A stretch of DNA of 64,000 nt, from positions 310,001-374,000 of the forward strand of contig JABYQN010000013.1 of the NCBI GenBank assembly GCA_022606135.1, written 5' to 3'. Shown here piece by piece: positions 11,466 through 22,009 of this stretch; position 1 is the first letter of the stretch; the number at the start of each line of letters is the position of its first letter. The position numbers and the translations under genes are program-made. Source of the stretch: Fomes fomentarius (Eukaryota; Basidiomycota; Agaricomycetes; Polyporales; Polyporaceae). The notes beneath the pieces are model-generated. The model was given only the letters and a program-made list of their open reading frames with translations. It searched no databases and was not told where the DNA came from.

Positions 11466-12931
11466 CTAGTCCAGAGTATAGGGCGGGGGCAACGCAGGCT
11501 CATTGTACACCCGCAATCCCGAATCCACGTCTCGCATAGCGGGCACACGCCCCTGCTGTGCTGAGAAACCGTGCAGCAGTGACTGTGCGCGAGATTGCAG
11601 CTCTGTGGGGGCACACCATGCAGTACTCAGCACCTCCCCGTGCACAAGGCGTGTGTGCGTTGATGGAGTGTCAAGACTACCAATACTCCCGGTGGGTGAT
11701 GGTGTGCGTTGTCCGTCAGTGGCGACAACACCGCCAGATATATCAGACTCGCCATGCTCCGGTTTGGAGTCAGCGAGAATGAGACCTTCTGATGTGTATG
11801 AGGTGGGTGCCATGGTAAGGTTTCCTTGTTGAGAGGAGGGTTCGGCCAATGGTGGACATGTGGAGAGTCTCCGTGTGGTCGAAGGAGTCGCAATCAAGGT
11901 ACTTTCATCGGTCTGGGTAGGATTGTCTTCTAGGATTAACACGATGGATATGCCACAATTCATCATACACTCACTTCGGTGACCAATTGCCCGCAGCCAC
12001 CTACGGGAGTAGAGCATCACGACGAGGATAAGGAGAAGCAGAACAATGCCTCCAACTATGCCGCCGGAAATAGCTGCCGTATTGGGGTGATGTGGACTTT
12101 GGGAAGGAGTGTCTGACAGGGTAGGAGTCGTCAGTCCCTGCGGGTCTGCAGATGTACCAGACGGCTGATACCCATGTGGGCAGTCTGAACTACATGGTGC
12201 CGTGATAGCACTGGAAGAGGGAGAGGATAGGTACGAACCGTATGATGATGGACTGTTTGTTGCACTGTGAGAGGTCTGGCTGTGTGTGTTGATGGCCGAT
12301 GTGCGCATGGGCATCGGAGAGGATGGAGATGAGGCCGACGGGCTGCTCGTCATCATTGAAGTTTGTCCCGCCTCAAACGAGGTGGGTTGCGATGGAAGAC
12401 TTGGTGGTGGTGACAAAGTGTCCGTCGTTGCTGTAGATGGTGAACCCGGTTGCTGAGTAGACAGAGTTGTAATGGTTACAACACCTGTGCTTGTGCTGTC
12501 CGAGAAGACTACGAAGCCAGAGATCAAGAGGTTGGTATTCGCTCTTTCACCGGCACGGACGTAGAGCGTATGGTGAGCTGAGTGCAGCGAACTAATCGCG
12601 CAGAAGGTCAACTGAGTCGAAATCTGAGCATTGCTGACAGGCGTAGGTGGTAGAATGCCTGGGGTGTCTACAGCACAGCGGAGAAGATCTTGGACGTTGA
12701 AAGAATTCACGTCGTTCAGAAACCCCACCACGGCCACCCCAGTACCTGGGTGTGACAAGTTTCAGTAGTCGGAAGAAACGAGAGGCGGTAAGACACACCG
12801 TCGAACTCGAGTATAAGATCTGTGGTTTTCAAGTTGTTAGTGGGCGCGTGTATCCCCCCAAACTTTTGTTGTTTCTCCCATCCACGTGAATAGCGGACTG
12901 AAGGATCATTGTTATCAATTGTAGAGGTCAT
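11466..12931 (-). CDS. Single-pass membrane protein with C-terminal PY motif, family copy 2
   Basis: The head starts at the ATG without a signal peptide: MTSTIDNNDPSVRYSRGWEK, LILEFDG, an intron, then TGVAVVGFLNDVNSFNVQDL, FCAISSLHSAHHTLYV and LISGFVVFSD. A long Ser/Thr/Pro stalk follows, with CSSDCPHGYQPSG as its only Cys pair. The membrane helix is ISGGIVGGIVLLLLILVVML, followed by YSRRWLRAIGHRS. After an intron (GTGAGTGTATGATG..CTAG) comes the family tail: TRRLSTCPPLAEPSSQQG, RLVHGEVLSTAWCAPTELQ, RDVDSGLRVYNE and the terminus LPPPYTLD. The head, stalk and helix are nearly identical to copy 3 (14370-15828). The tail is not: it matches copy 1. Function unknown; PY-dependent ubiquitin-ligase binding is inferred from the motif only. 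Confidence 0.75.
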
Positions 12932-14369
12932 CTTCTAATGGATGTATCAGTACTGCTTTGAGCGGTTAGAGGGGGGATGCGGAGTGCCAGATGACTAGCG
13001 TAGTGTGGGTGGTGGAAAGAGTACCACATACCGAGAGCTCTTGTACAGGAACGACTATATACCAGATCACCATTGGCTCGAGTGGAGCATATCAGGCAGG
13101 TGGAAGACTTTGTGTTCATCTGACTCTGACTCTGAAGTCTTGATCATCAATCCACCCAACATGGAGGGGAACTAAAACACACAAACACAAAGCAGCTCCT
13201 TCATGTAGCACCCATTGCCTAGCACCCTGTCGAGATCAGTCAGAAGTTCACGCATTCCGATACCGTGCATGGTGACAAAGACAGTATCATCATGATGGAA
13301 GGTCACCTGACAAATTCACAAAACACTACGAGTCTTGACTCTGTGACTTGCTTCAGCTATACTTCTCAATTATAGATCACCCTACCACTGAGCAATCAGA
13401 GCAAGAAATTAAGGATTCCCATTTGCGAAACCATGTTATGGCACGGAGAAAATCATGGTATCTCAGAGTGTGACTCGGTTACTCCGCTGAAGGTGCTTAC
13501 TGACATCATGATAAACTGCGGCGCGCATCATCTCCCATACCTACCTACTAACAGCACTGCCCATCATCATCACTCGGTCAGACTACTCATCTTGTGAATG
13601 TCTGAACTCCCAGTGCAGTCTCGCCGAGTCGCCTATAGATACAACACACGGTTACATCAAGTTCATCCTCCAGCACCCTCGCCTTTGAGACATCTGGCTC
13701 CTTGATATATCACCCCTCATCTGTCAAACGGGTATCGCCTTGACTATGTCAAAGATGAGAAGCCTGGCTGAGCTATGATATGGACTTCCCACAGCGCTAT
13801 CACGGGCTGCCAAGCCTGCGATTCAACTGAGCCATCGTAACTATGGCTCAGTTGAAGTGCAGGTTTGCCAGTTATCGGGCAGCTCGGAGAAGCCTAACCA
13901 CAGGCTTCTCCGAACTGCCCGCTAGCTGCGGTGTCATCCGAATTAGTGCCGCATGCCGTGGAGACATGGAACTTTGGTGCAACCAACATATGTGTGACCC
14001 CGAGGATGAGATTGTACTAGGATACGTTAAGCACTGTGCCTTCCACGGGTAGAACACAGGGGTTGTGTCTCAATCTCTGGGCCCTTCTCGTGAGTTGAGT
14101 TGATCAAGTAGCACCCATACTATGGTCATATCCAAGAATGCTTCTGCATAGTACACAGGTCTAGTAGCTAAGGTACTCACGACTATACATACATCCAATT
14201 CACGCCGCTCAGTTTACAAGCTCAACATCGTCTGTAGTACTACAATCGAGATATGCTTCACAAAAACTCTCAGAGTTCTGGGCCGTCCAGTAAGAGTCAA
14301 CTCCAAGTCTGAGCTACGCTCCCGGCTGCCGGGTACGTCCTCCATCACTTTTAGACATAGTTCGAGTCA
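12932..14369. other. Intergenic stretch with duplicated flank and hairpins
   Basis: The 5' flank of copy 2 matches that of copy 3 up to about 13015. From about 13640 the sequence is the 3' flank of copy 3 and matches 33190-33935 in inverted orientation. A paired hairpin lies at 13803-13925. No gene is supported. Confidence 0.55.
13803..13925. repeat. Two adjacent inverted repeats (hairpins)
   Basis: Hairpin 1: perfect 12-bp arms CAACTGAGCCAT (13824-13835) and ATGGCTCAGTTG (13843-13854) with a 7-nt loop. Outer imperfect arms include CCAAGCCTGC and GCAGGTTTGCC. Hairpin 2: 19-bp arms GGGCAGCTCGGAGAAGCCT (13877-13895) and AGGCTTCTCCGAACTGCCC (13902-13920), one mismatch, 6-nt loop. The matching inverted segment near 33.7 kb shows only one rough arm of hairpin 2. 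Confidence 0.85.
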
Positions 14370-15828
14370 CTACACCGCATACCACAACCGGCGAGATTGA
14401 ACAGAGCGCATCGAGGGGTCTTCCGCAGGTGCACTCAACTGAGCATAATGCAAATGTTCATCCGTGCTCGCCGCAGTGCCAGTGGACGTCTGCGAATCAC
14501 CGCGCGCGGTGCTTGACAGCAAAGGTGTGGTCGAAGCACGGCGAGAGTATGATGAATCGTCCTGCGACTGAAAGTCTGGGCGGACGGAAGTGGATACGCT
14601 GAGTGGGTTCGTGAACGCATAGTCTAGGGCATTTGGGGAGAGGGAGTGAGATGGCGGTTGGATGGCGAACAACTCTGGCGACCAGGCCTTGAGTGCTGGG
14701 GCCTTGATCGTCGACATATTGTCTCGCTCCTTCCCTGGTTCTCGACCCCGCTCCTGTTCTAGTTCTCCCACTCCCCTTTCTACTTGACTTGTGAGATGGG
14801 AAGAAATGACTACAAGTATGAGAGTGTTAGTATCAACACGACAGATAAGCCACGATCCATGATACACTCACTTCGGCGACCAGTTGCCCGCAGCCACCTA
14901 CGGGAGTAGAACACCACGACGAGGATGAGTAGAAGCAAAACAATGCCGCCAACTATGCCGCCGGAAATAGCTGCCGTATTGGGATGATGTGGACTTTGGG
15001 AAGGAGTGTCTGACAGGGTAGGAGTCGTCAGTCCCCCCGGGTCTGCAGATGTACCAGACGGCTGATACCCATGTGGGCAGTCTGAACTACATGGTGCCGT
15101 GATAGCGCTGGAAGAGGGAGAAGATAGGTACGAACCGTATGATGATGAAGTGTTTGTTGCACTGTGAGAGGTCGAGGTCTGACTGGGTGTGTTCAAGGCC
15201 GATGTGCGCATGGGCATCGGAGATGAGGCCGACGGGCTGCTCGTCATCATCGAAGTTTGTCCCGCCTCAGACGAGGTGGCTTGTGATGGAGGACTTGGTG
15301 GTGGTGACGAAGTATCCGTCGTTGCTGTAGATGGTGAAACCGGTTGCTGGGTAGACAGAGTTGTATTGATTACAGCGCCCGTGCTTGTATTGTCCGAGAA
15401 GACTACGAAGCCAGAGATCAAAACGTTGGTATTCGCTCCTCCACCGGCACGGACGTAGAGCGTATGGTGAGCTGAGTGCAGCGAACTAATCGCGCAGAAG
15501 GTCAGCTGCGTCGAAGTCTGAGCATTGCTGAGAGGCGTAGGTGGTAGAATGCCTGGGGTGTCTACAGCACAGCGGAGAAGATCTGGGACGTTGAAAGAAT
15601 TCACGTCGTTCAGAAACCCCAGCACGGCCACCCCAGTACCTGGGTGTGGCAAATATCAGTAGTCGGAAGAAATGAGAGGCCGTAAGACACACCGTCGAAC
15701 TCGAGTGTAAGATCTGTGGTTATTACGTTGTTAGTGGGGGCGTGTATCCCCCCAAACTTTTGTTGTTTCTCCCATCCATGATGTGAGTAGCGGACTGAAG
15801 GATCGTTGTTATTAATTGTAGAGGTCAT
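14370..15828 (-). CDS. Single-pass membrane protein with divergent tail, family copy 3
   Basis: Head, stalk and helix are near-identical to copy 2: MTSTINNNDPSVRYSHHGWE, an intron, TGVAVLGFLNDVNSFNVPDL, FCAISSLHSAHHTLYV, CSSDCPHGYQPSG, then ISGGIVGGIVLLLLILVVVF and YSRRWLRATGRRS. The intron after this point starts like that of copy 2 (GTGAGTGTAT..), but its 3' end and the following exon are unrelated. The tail reads VERGVGELEQERGREPGKE, ALDYAFTNPLSVSTSVRPDF, ASTTPLLSSTARGDS, ASTDEHLHYAQLSAP and ends RRLWYAV, with no PPxY. The same alternative tail occurs as a relic at 32780-33130, so it is a real tail type, not noise. No signal peptide. Frame open throughout. Confidence 0.7.
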
Positions 15829-17734
15829 CTTCTAACGGATGTATCAGTACTGCTTTGAGCGGTTAGAGGGGGGAGAGCATGCGGAGTGCTAGATGACTAG
15901 CGTAGCGTGGGCGGTGGAAAGAATGCTGCCATGGCACTATATATCGAGAGCCGTAGCACAGATTACTTGTATGGGATCATTCATGTGTTAAATTTCTATA
16001 CATAGGAAGATGGACGAACCTGTGCTTCTTCGGTAAATTTAGAATCGCATTGGTTGTCTGACATGGATAGACTAGCGCGAGGTTCGCTAGCCTGGGTGTC
16101 CACTCGGTTTAACCTGACGCGCCACCCGGTATGGCTTTTTTTCTCACCCATTAGCTCCATAATCCTCGAGTCGAGTGCAAGATCGATTCAAGAGTGTATG
16201 TGTGTGTGCATTGTGTGTTTGAGTGCGGCGATATAGTACGATGATGATAGGTCCAACCACGATCGAAACTGAAAATATGATAGATGCTCCTAAAGACCTA
16301 TCCACCAAGAGATGTGGTTGGTTGCAGGTGTTAAAGAACTGGTTGTATCACTTTGATCAGTTCTAGGCGTTGCAGGCTTCGTACCACTGCGGTGACCATC
16401 ACTGTCGCCAAGCGCAACGGCGGCGGAGAGTACTTATACTTAGAACTGTCGACGAGCCTGGGTCAGAGTTGTTCTAGAAAATGGATACAGACGACGAATG
16501 TGGCAGGTGAATAACAGCTCAGAGTTGAGAAGTACACGCTTACATCACCCGAACCAGTAGGTCGTCTCACACAGCTCTGCCCGCAACTGCGTCGAACTCA
16601 CGAGTGCCCCTGGGTACCTCTGCGTCTCAACCCAACCCTTATCTGTCGAGCGACGAGCCATGATCCCTCATCTTCTCAGTACCGTCATCACCCGGATCGT
16701 CTCCACGTCTAAGACCGGCCGGCGCAACAACCAACGCCCCTTGAAATAGTTGATACGGAGCAACTTGTGGCATGGCGCTATAGTTCATGGAAGGGGAGCT
16801 CCTCTCAACTGAATCGGACTTGCTGATGCCTGCTGGCAATGGTCCATCACACCGATCCAGCGTCTTCTAGAGCCACGATGTCTAGCAGGATGGCCTCGGA
16901 CGGAGAACTCAAGGAACTTGGAGCGTTCCTGCCAGGCATGTGCGTGACTACGCAGTAAGTGTCTACATTCCATCTGTTTGATGTTGATATTGTGTCTGAT
17001 AGAGCGCTGTGTGCTCGTGCACATCAGCATATATAACAGGTGCGCTCTCCGGTCAGAGAGGCGAAGGCCCAGACTTCATTGATTCATTCATAGCTGCACC
17101 TCGCGAGAGTCACACCATCAGTCACCGAAGGGCAGAAATGATAGAAGTACGCGTTCTAGAGACATCGCTCTGAATGTCGTTACATACGTAGCTCTTCAGG
17201 ATCGGCGAAGTATAGAGGACAGCTGACCATGATATAGTGACCATTTCCCCTAAGGGCTCAGAAGCCGACGACGCATGAGGGTAAGGACCCGTACAGTACA
17301 AAACACATGAGACAATGTCAGGTTGGATGTCTAAAATTGTTCCATGTGCGGTGGATGTCTAAAATTGTTCCATGTGCGGGCAAGACGTTTTGAAACGTAC
17401 GTTCACACCACCGACTAACGTGACCGCGTCTGCTCAGCGCGAAACCAGAGGTTTTCCTGACACATACTCGGGTGCCCATGTGCAGGCGCGTGAGCGGACG
17501 CAGTCGTGCTGTCCTGATACGCATGCTCGTCCGTTGCAGCTACAGTAGACATCGACATTTGCGACGCGCACCCACCCCCCATGGCGTGTCCTAAAACGGG
17601 AGCTTGGAGGACGGTCGAGAAGCGATCCTGGCGGAGTTCGCCATGCGATCTGTGCTGCCGCGGTCCGGTATGCTGGCGGCGTACGGGCGACGATGGGGAG
17701 CGGGGGCGAAGTAGTTCTAGTTAATCGTGCTCTT
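15829..17734. other. Intergenic stretch, no gene seen
   Basis: The first 100 bases match the 5' flank of copy 2. The stretch 16560-16710 belongs to the inverted duplicate at 32480-32640. A 28-bp tandem repeat lies at 17325-17379. ORFs are short and without motifs. Confidence 0.5.
17325..17379. repeat. 28-bp tandem duplication
   Basis: The unit GGATGTCTAAAATTGTTCCA followed by TGTGCGGT occurs twice in direct succession (17325-17352 and 17353-17379, the last base missing). It is perfect, hence recent. Confidence 0.9.
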
Positions 17735-18590
17735 GAGCGCGACGTCCACTTCTAGACCTGATGAGTCGCGTAAGTGCACACGAATGAGCATGCACCGTAT
17801 TGAAGGACGTGAGGATGCGTTACCATCAGGTATGGCTTTGTATCGGGTCTCACGACGATCAGGCTGGCAGATACGACACCTGCCGGGCGAACGAATACGT
17901 CAGCACGGCGTATGCTATGTGACTGACTGAGTACCTCGGGGTGTGAATCTTGCACTTGAAGGCGACAATTGAAGAGAGACACGTACGAGAGTCAGCCTCA
18001 GGTGTCCACCATGTGGAGGTACAGCGCGCGTCGGAACGACTGCAGGGATGCTATACATGTAGAAAGACGGCGAAAGCTTGCCTCAGGTGGGAAGCACTCA
18101 GCCTCGGACGTGACCCCAGTACTCCTGGGCCGGGGATGTCGTGTGCATGTTCATGCGATGGCGAGAGTCTTAGATCGTGTAGGAGAAAGAGACCCGGAAG
18201 ACGGCGATGGGAGTCTGCGAGTCCTGCTGGGTTGCAGGAGTCTGGCGAGAGCGAGAGTGTACTCAAAGTGATATGGATGAGGGTGAGGAGAAGGAGCAGG
18301 GGCACGTCTTCGCGGCCCCTCATTGATTGCTGACTGAGAGGAAGGGTAGATGAGCGTTGGCCGAGTAGATGGCTGATGGGTGGAAGTGTTCAAAGGCGAC
18401 GCGGTCTTGAGCAGCCCATGAGCGTGCTTGCAGGGGGCGCAATTACAAGGCCTGTCTGTCGACTTGGGCTGTGCGCCAAGAGCGTCTTCGAGATGGACGC
18501 AGGACGTGAGCTGAGGCCGGCTGAGATGAGCGCGCAGAGGAAGGAGCCGCGGTCTTCTCGGACTCGGAGTTTCCCGTCAATACGTCATGC
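17735..18590 (+). repeat. Duplicated flank of La-related copy C
   Basis: Partner of 9050-10017, same orientation. The ORF at 17950-18333 is not conserved in frame between partners. Near 18480 it also shares ACGTGAGCTGAGGCCGGC-type sequence with the flank of copy A (about 1400). Confidence 0.65.
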
Positions 18591-18606
18591 GACCCACTAC
18601 CCCTCG

Positions 18607-19930
18607 ATGTTCAACTTCCAGAAGCTCGTTCCCAGGAACTTGGTCGCCCAAAAGACCGCATCCCATCGTATCCCCTTCATTGATTGCTCTCACATCTCGC
18701 CCTTCATCTGCACCGGAACCGGCACCGAACCACAAGTTCCACCACAGACCTTGAAACAAAAGCATCGACGTATTAACGCGCCTCTCGTTGTCAGACTACG
18801 CCCTCTGGTCCAACGTAGACCTCCGCCGAGCAGTCGTATCAGCGGACGAACGATGTACGTGTCACGTTCCCTTCATGGTGATAATCAGCGCTCATCTTCA
18901 TCTTGGGATCCCTCTCAGTTATCTACTGAAACGAACAACATGTTTTCTGCGCTTAGGCTGCCAAACGCCACACGCTGCTCTCGTCAGAGCCATGCGTAAT
19001 CACACCCAGGCTTCGCACTCGTAACTCTCGAAGACCTAGAGGATGTACGTGAAGTGTATGATGCCGGAATGGCCGTCACTGGCACCCACGCTGGATGACC
19101 GCGCCTACTGCTCCTGGCGAATCCTCTACTACATTTGTCGAGGCTGTCAAGTGCGGGTTCCACGTGCTGTCCAAAGCGCGCTGGGACGAGCTGAAAGAGG
19201 AGTACGTTGTGTACCGCCAACGTCTGTTAGACGAGATAGCCGGAGCTCGTTCATCTGCTCACTATTACGACTACGATGCAGATGCGGCGATGGAGGTGGA
19301 AGAGCGAGGTACAGTGACTGGAACACCCTTGTAGCCACAGGTCGGGCCTTCGCTGGATCCGTCTGCGCCCGGATGTCTAGCCTTTGTCCGGAACGTGCAT
19401 CCCGAGACGACGCTCAAGCGTGTCTTCTCGGAACATGCATTCAGCGGGACATCTTCAGCGCTGGACTACGTGGACTACGACTCGGCGCCTCTTCCTTTGC
19501 TCACCCGCACCTCCGTCATTCCACATTGCACGTGGGGTATCAACTGACAACTGACTTTATGATCAGGCGTCACCGTCCAGTACCACCTCCGCCTGTCGAC
19601 CCTACATCATGCTCTTACCTCCGTCTCTGCGTTCGAGGCTGCACCAGTGATCCAGCTTTAAGGCCTAGGCCGTTCCCATCTCGCTCTTCTGATGCGCCTG
19701 TGAAAGTGATAACAGTGGAGATTCTCCGTGGGGAGAGGGAGGAGCTGTACTGGAACAAGATGCCACAGAGGGTACGGCGCGAGGCAGTGTGGAACGCAAT
19801 CGCGCAGATGGTTGGAGGCGGGGCGGGTGAGGTGGTGAAGGTAAAGACGCGGCTGGGGATGAGACGGAAGAAGATGAATAGGAAAAGAAAAAGGGAGGAG
19901 ACCCCGGAAGCGCGTGGGAAGGCCGCGTGA
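18607..19930 (+). pseudogene. Decayed La-related (LARP7-like) gene, copy C
   Basis: A relic longer than copy B. The start MFNFQKLVPRNLVAQKT aligns with the intact gene. The La motif survives in another frame (SLSDYALWSNVDLRRAV, IPLSYL, ALVRAMRNHTQ). The sequence then jumps straight to GCTTCGCACTCGTAACTC: about 460 bp covering the end of the La motif and the start of the middle RRM are deleted. Afterwards GESSTTFVEAVKCGF and DELKEEYVVYRQRLLDE lead to a stop. The xRRM remnants CLAFVRNVHPETTLKRVF, ALDYVDYD, YHLRLSTLHHAL and EELYWNKMPQRVRREAVW lie in shifting frames. The basic C-terminus is kept to 19930. The downstream neighbour is the HeLo-like gene instead of a membrane-protein gene. Confidence 0.8.
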
Positions 19931-20286
19931 ATCGTCTCACTGCTCCGCGCCTGACGCGTACGATGTAGAATCCGATAACCACGAAGGTCCACGAGACGCG
20001 GCCTCTAGGAAGAACGTTCAGTAAGTCGCTCAATGGCGGTGTGCTTGGCTTGACCATTGACCTACACTTTCTTGTCTGCCTGACGCCGATCAGTAGGGTT
20101 CTTTCGTTCCGAATTGTACGGTCCATGTAATCTGAACTGCGGGGCTGTGATACTTGTATCTGGGTCGTAGCCGCGCAAGGGCAGCGCATGCGACGCACCC
20201 TCTCGTTGCCCGTCTCCTGCCCAGATCCCACTGTTCACCGTACTTCTCCCTATCTACACCACGACATACACTCGCCGCCATACACT

Positions 20287-21176
20287 ATGATTTTCTCCAA
20301 GATGCTTCCGCAACGCGTTCGGATCTTCTCTGCTAGGACCATGGCTACACTGCGCCCCCGCTTCGCCCGTCCAACTAGCCGCGTCAAAGATGTGGTGCGC
20401 AAGAGCCCCGTCGGGCTCGACAATGCCGCCTTCGCCACGCAACTGGCCGCCCAGCTGGGTTCTTCGGTCCCGTTTCTGCCGGGCGTGATGGAGGCTACGG
20501 CCAAAATTCTCGAGCGGATCGAGGTGAGTCAGGCTGCTCAGTAGTGCTCAAAATGGCGAAAACGGCATGAAACGGTGGTCGTCGGTAGGCCGTCAAGCGC
20601 AGTCATAAGGACTGCAAGGAGTTGGGGGAATATGCTCGGGTCTTCATTGACATGATGTGGAGCGTAACCGACAAGATGCCCGAGGAAGATCTGGACGATT
20701 TCCTACGTTTGCATCTGGCTGAACTCGAAACGTGAGTCGACTATAGGACACTGCGCCGGAAGTGGCTTAAGGTGTCGTTGCAGGGCACTCCAAGGAATCA
20801 TCACCGCGATGCAAGATCTGAGGAAGCAATCAAGGTTGCAGCGCATCCTTCGCAAGCAGCACAACGACGCGGCTCTCTCGGAGCACAAGGAGAAACTCAA
20901 GAACGCGTTGACGGCTTTCCAGGTACGCTATCAAGTATTCAACCGCTAGCCTTACTAGCTCGTGATCTTCGTCGCTCAATATCACAAAAGTTCAATGAGG
21001 GCATTGTCATGCGTTGCCATCTGGCAAGGGTCGCCAGGATCTCCAGTGACACGCACGTAGGCAGCTCAGGCAGGCGCCTCCTCGCTGAAGGGGGTGGGGA
21101 TGGGGATCAGGACACTGACGGGGACTACTTATATTGTATTCGGATTACAAGCGCTCGCGCAGCCTTTTTTTTTTAG
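20287..21176 (+). CDS. Stand-alone MLKL-N-terminal/HeLo-like four-helix protein
   Basis: Four exons give about 235 residues. An Arg-rich start (MIFSKMLPQRVRIFSARTMA; in-frame alternative ATG at 20341) is followed by the helical signature. Helix 1: GVMEATAKILERIEAVKRSH. Then KDCKELGEYARVFIDMMWSV. Helix 3: DFLRLHLAELETALQGIITA. Then RKQSRLQRILRKQHNDAALS and HKEKLKNALTAFQ. This is the pattern of the N-terminal domain found in MLKL and, in basidiomycetes, in front of NACHT/TPR or kinase domains, where it acts as a membrane-targeting or adaptor bundle (family knowledge). Introns at about 20524-20588, 20732-20782 and 20922-20988 have clean GT..AG ends and keep the frame. No NACHT, kinase or repeat domain follows: the protein ends with an acidic DGDQDTDGD stretch and AAFFF. 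Role in cell death is inference. Confidence 0.65.
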
Positions 21177-22009
21177 TACGTCATAGGGCGTATATGACTC
21201 GGAAGGCTCCATCCATCTACCATTAATTTGAGTCCTGTCCCCCCCTGTACATGCTGTACGCGCCCTCTTCCTCTGCTCGCGCCCTCCATATTATACTCCA
21301 ACCTGCTCCCTCGAACAGCCGTATGACATGTCGTTGTACGAGACAATCACAACTAACTGCCTGCAATCACAACTTGACCGAAACACTACGCGTAAAGCGC
21401 TTTCGATCCATGTCCCGGACAGGAGATCTCAGCCAGACCAGCATACATAGCATGTACACATAAGAAGGCGCTAGTAGTACCTACTCTAAGCTCAAGCTAA
21501 ATATGATACATACAATATGACCAGTGAGAGGACGACGTCCACGGACGCTCGTCACTGTGTGGCAGTCACAACAAACACTCCGCGATGAGTCAACAACAGG
21601 AGCAGTGAGCGGAGAGGAACGGGGCGGGAGTAGGAGTGGAAGTGGGAGTGTATAGTTGAGTTTTAGAACATGGGGGAACGAGCGTTTGTGCGTATCGTCA
21701 ACGAAAGCAGTGCAGGACCGAAAGCAAGGCGCGGCGCGCAATAGCAGCAGAATTAACCGATAGAAAAGAGGAACTCCAGGTATGTGGAACACATTCGTGA
21801 TGAGAAGAGAATCGTAGCATGCGTGAAATGGCGTATACGTGTCGTAGGAACATGGAAGACAGGAACGGACGTGGTCGTGGTGGGAGCGGTGTCTTGTGGG
21901 GTGAATGAGTAGGGTGTCACTGTGAGTAGGGTGTCGCAACGTTGTGTGGTGTGGGATTGGTGTGGTGTGTTTGAGGTCAGGTTAAAACCTAAACGGAGAA
22001 ACTTCGACA
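21177..22009. other. Intergenic stretch with dispersed repeat
   Basis: Convergent 3' ends of the HeLo-like and NADAR genes. It holds the second copy of the repeat at 21509-21607. No gene is supported. Confidence 0.5.
21509..21607 (+). repeat. Dispersed repeat, copy 2 of 2
   Basis: Matches 8605-8705 (shared AAACACTCCGCGATGAGTC and AACAGGAGCAGTG). Confidence 0.7.

Larger units (their letters stand above)
13640..16710 (-). repeat. Segment around copy 3, duplicated in inverted orientation at 32480-33935
   Basis: Landmarks read in the same order on opposite strands. The 5' flank GTGATGACGGTAC and AAGATGAGGGAT (about 16660-16710) matches about 32495-32525. The tail exon of copy 3 (14370-14800) matches 32780-33130. 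The 3' flank CAGACTTGGAGTTGACTCTT (about 14300) matches about 33215. TGACAGATGAGGGGTGATAT (about 13710) matches about 33855. The other copy has lost the head and stalk exons. Confidence 0.75.

Noticed and set aside
1676..19930. La-related copies as transposon-encoded or retrocopied genes
   Set aside because: The decayed copies retain intron sequence (for example GTGCGTCATC..) and flanks, which argues for DNA-level segmental duplication, not retroposition. No terminal repeats were seen.
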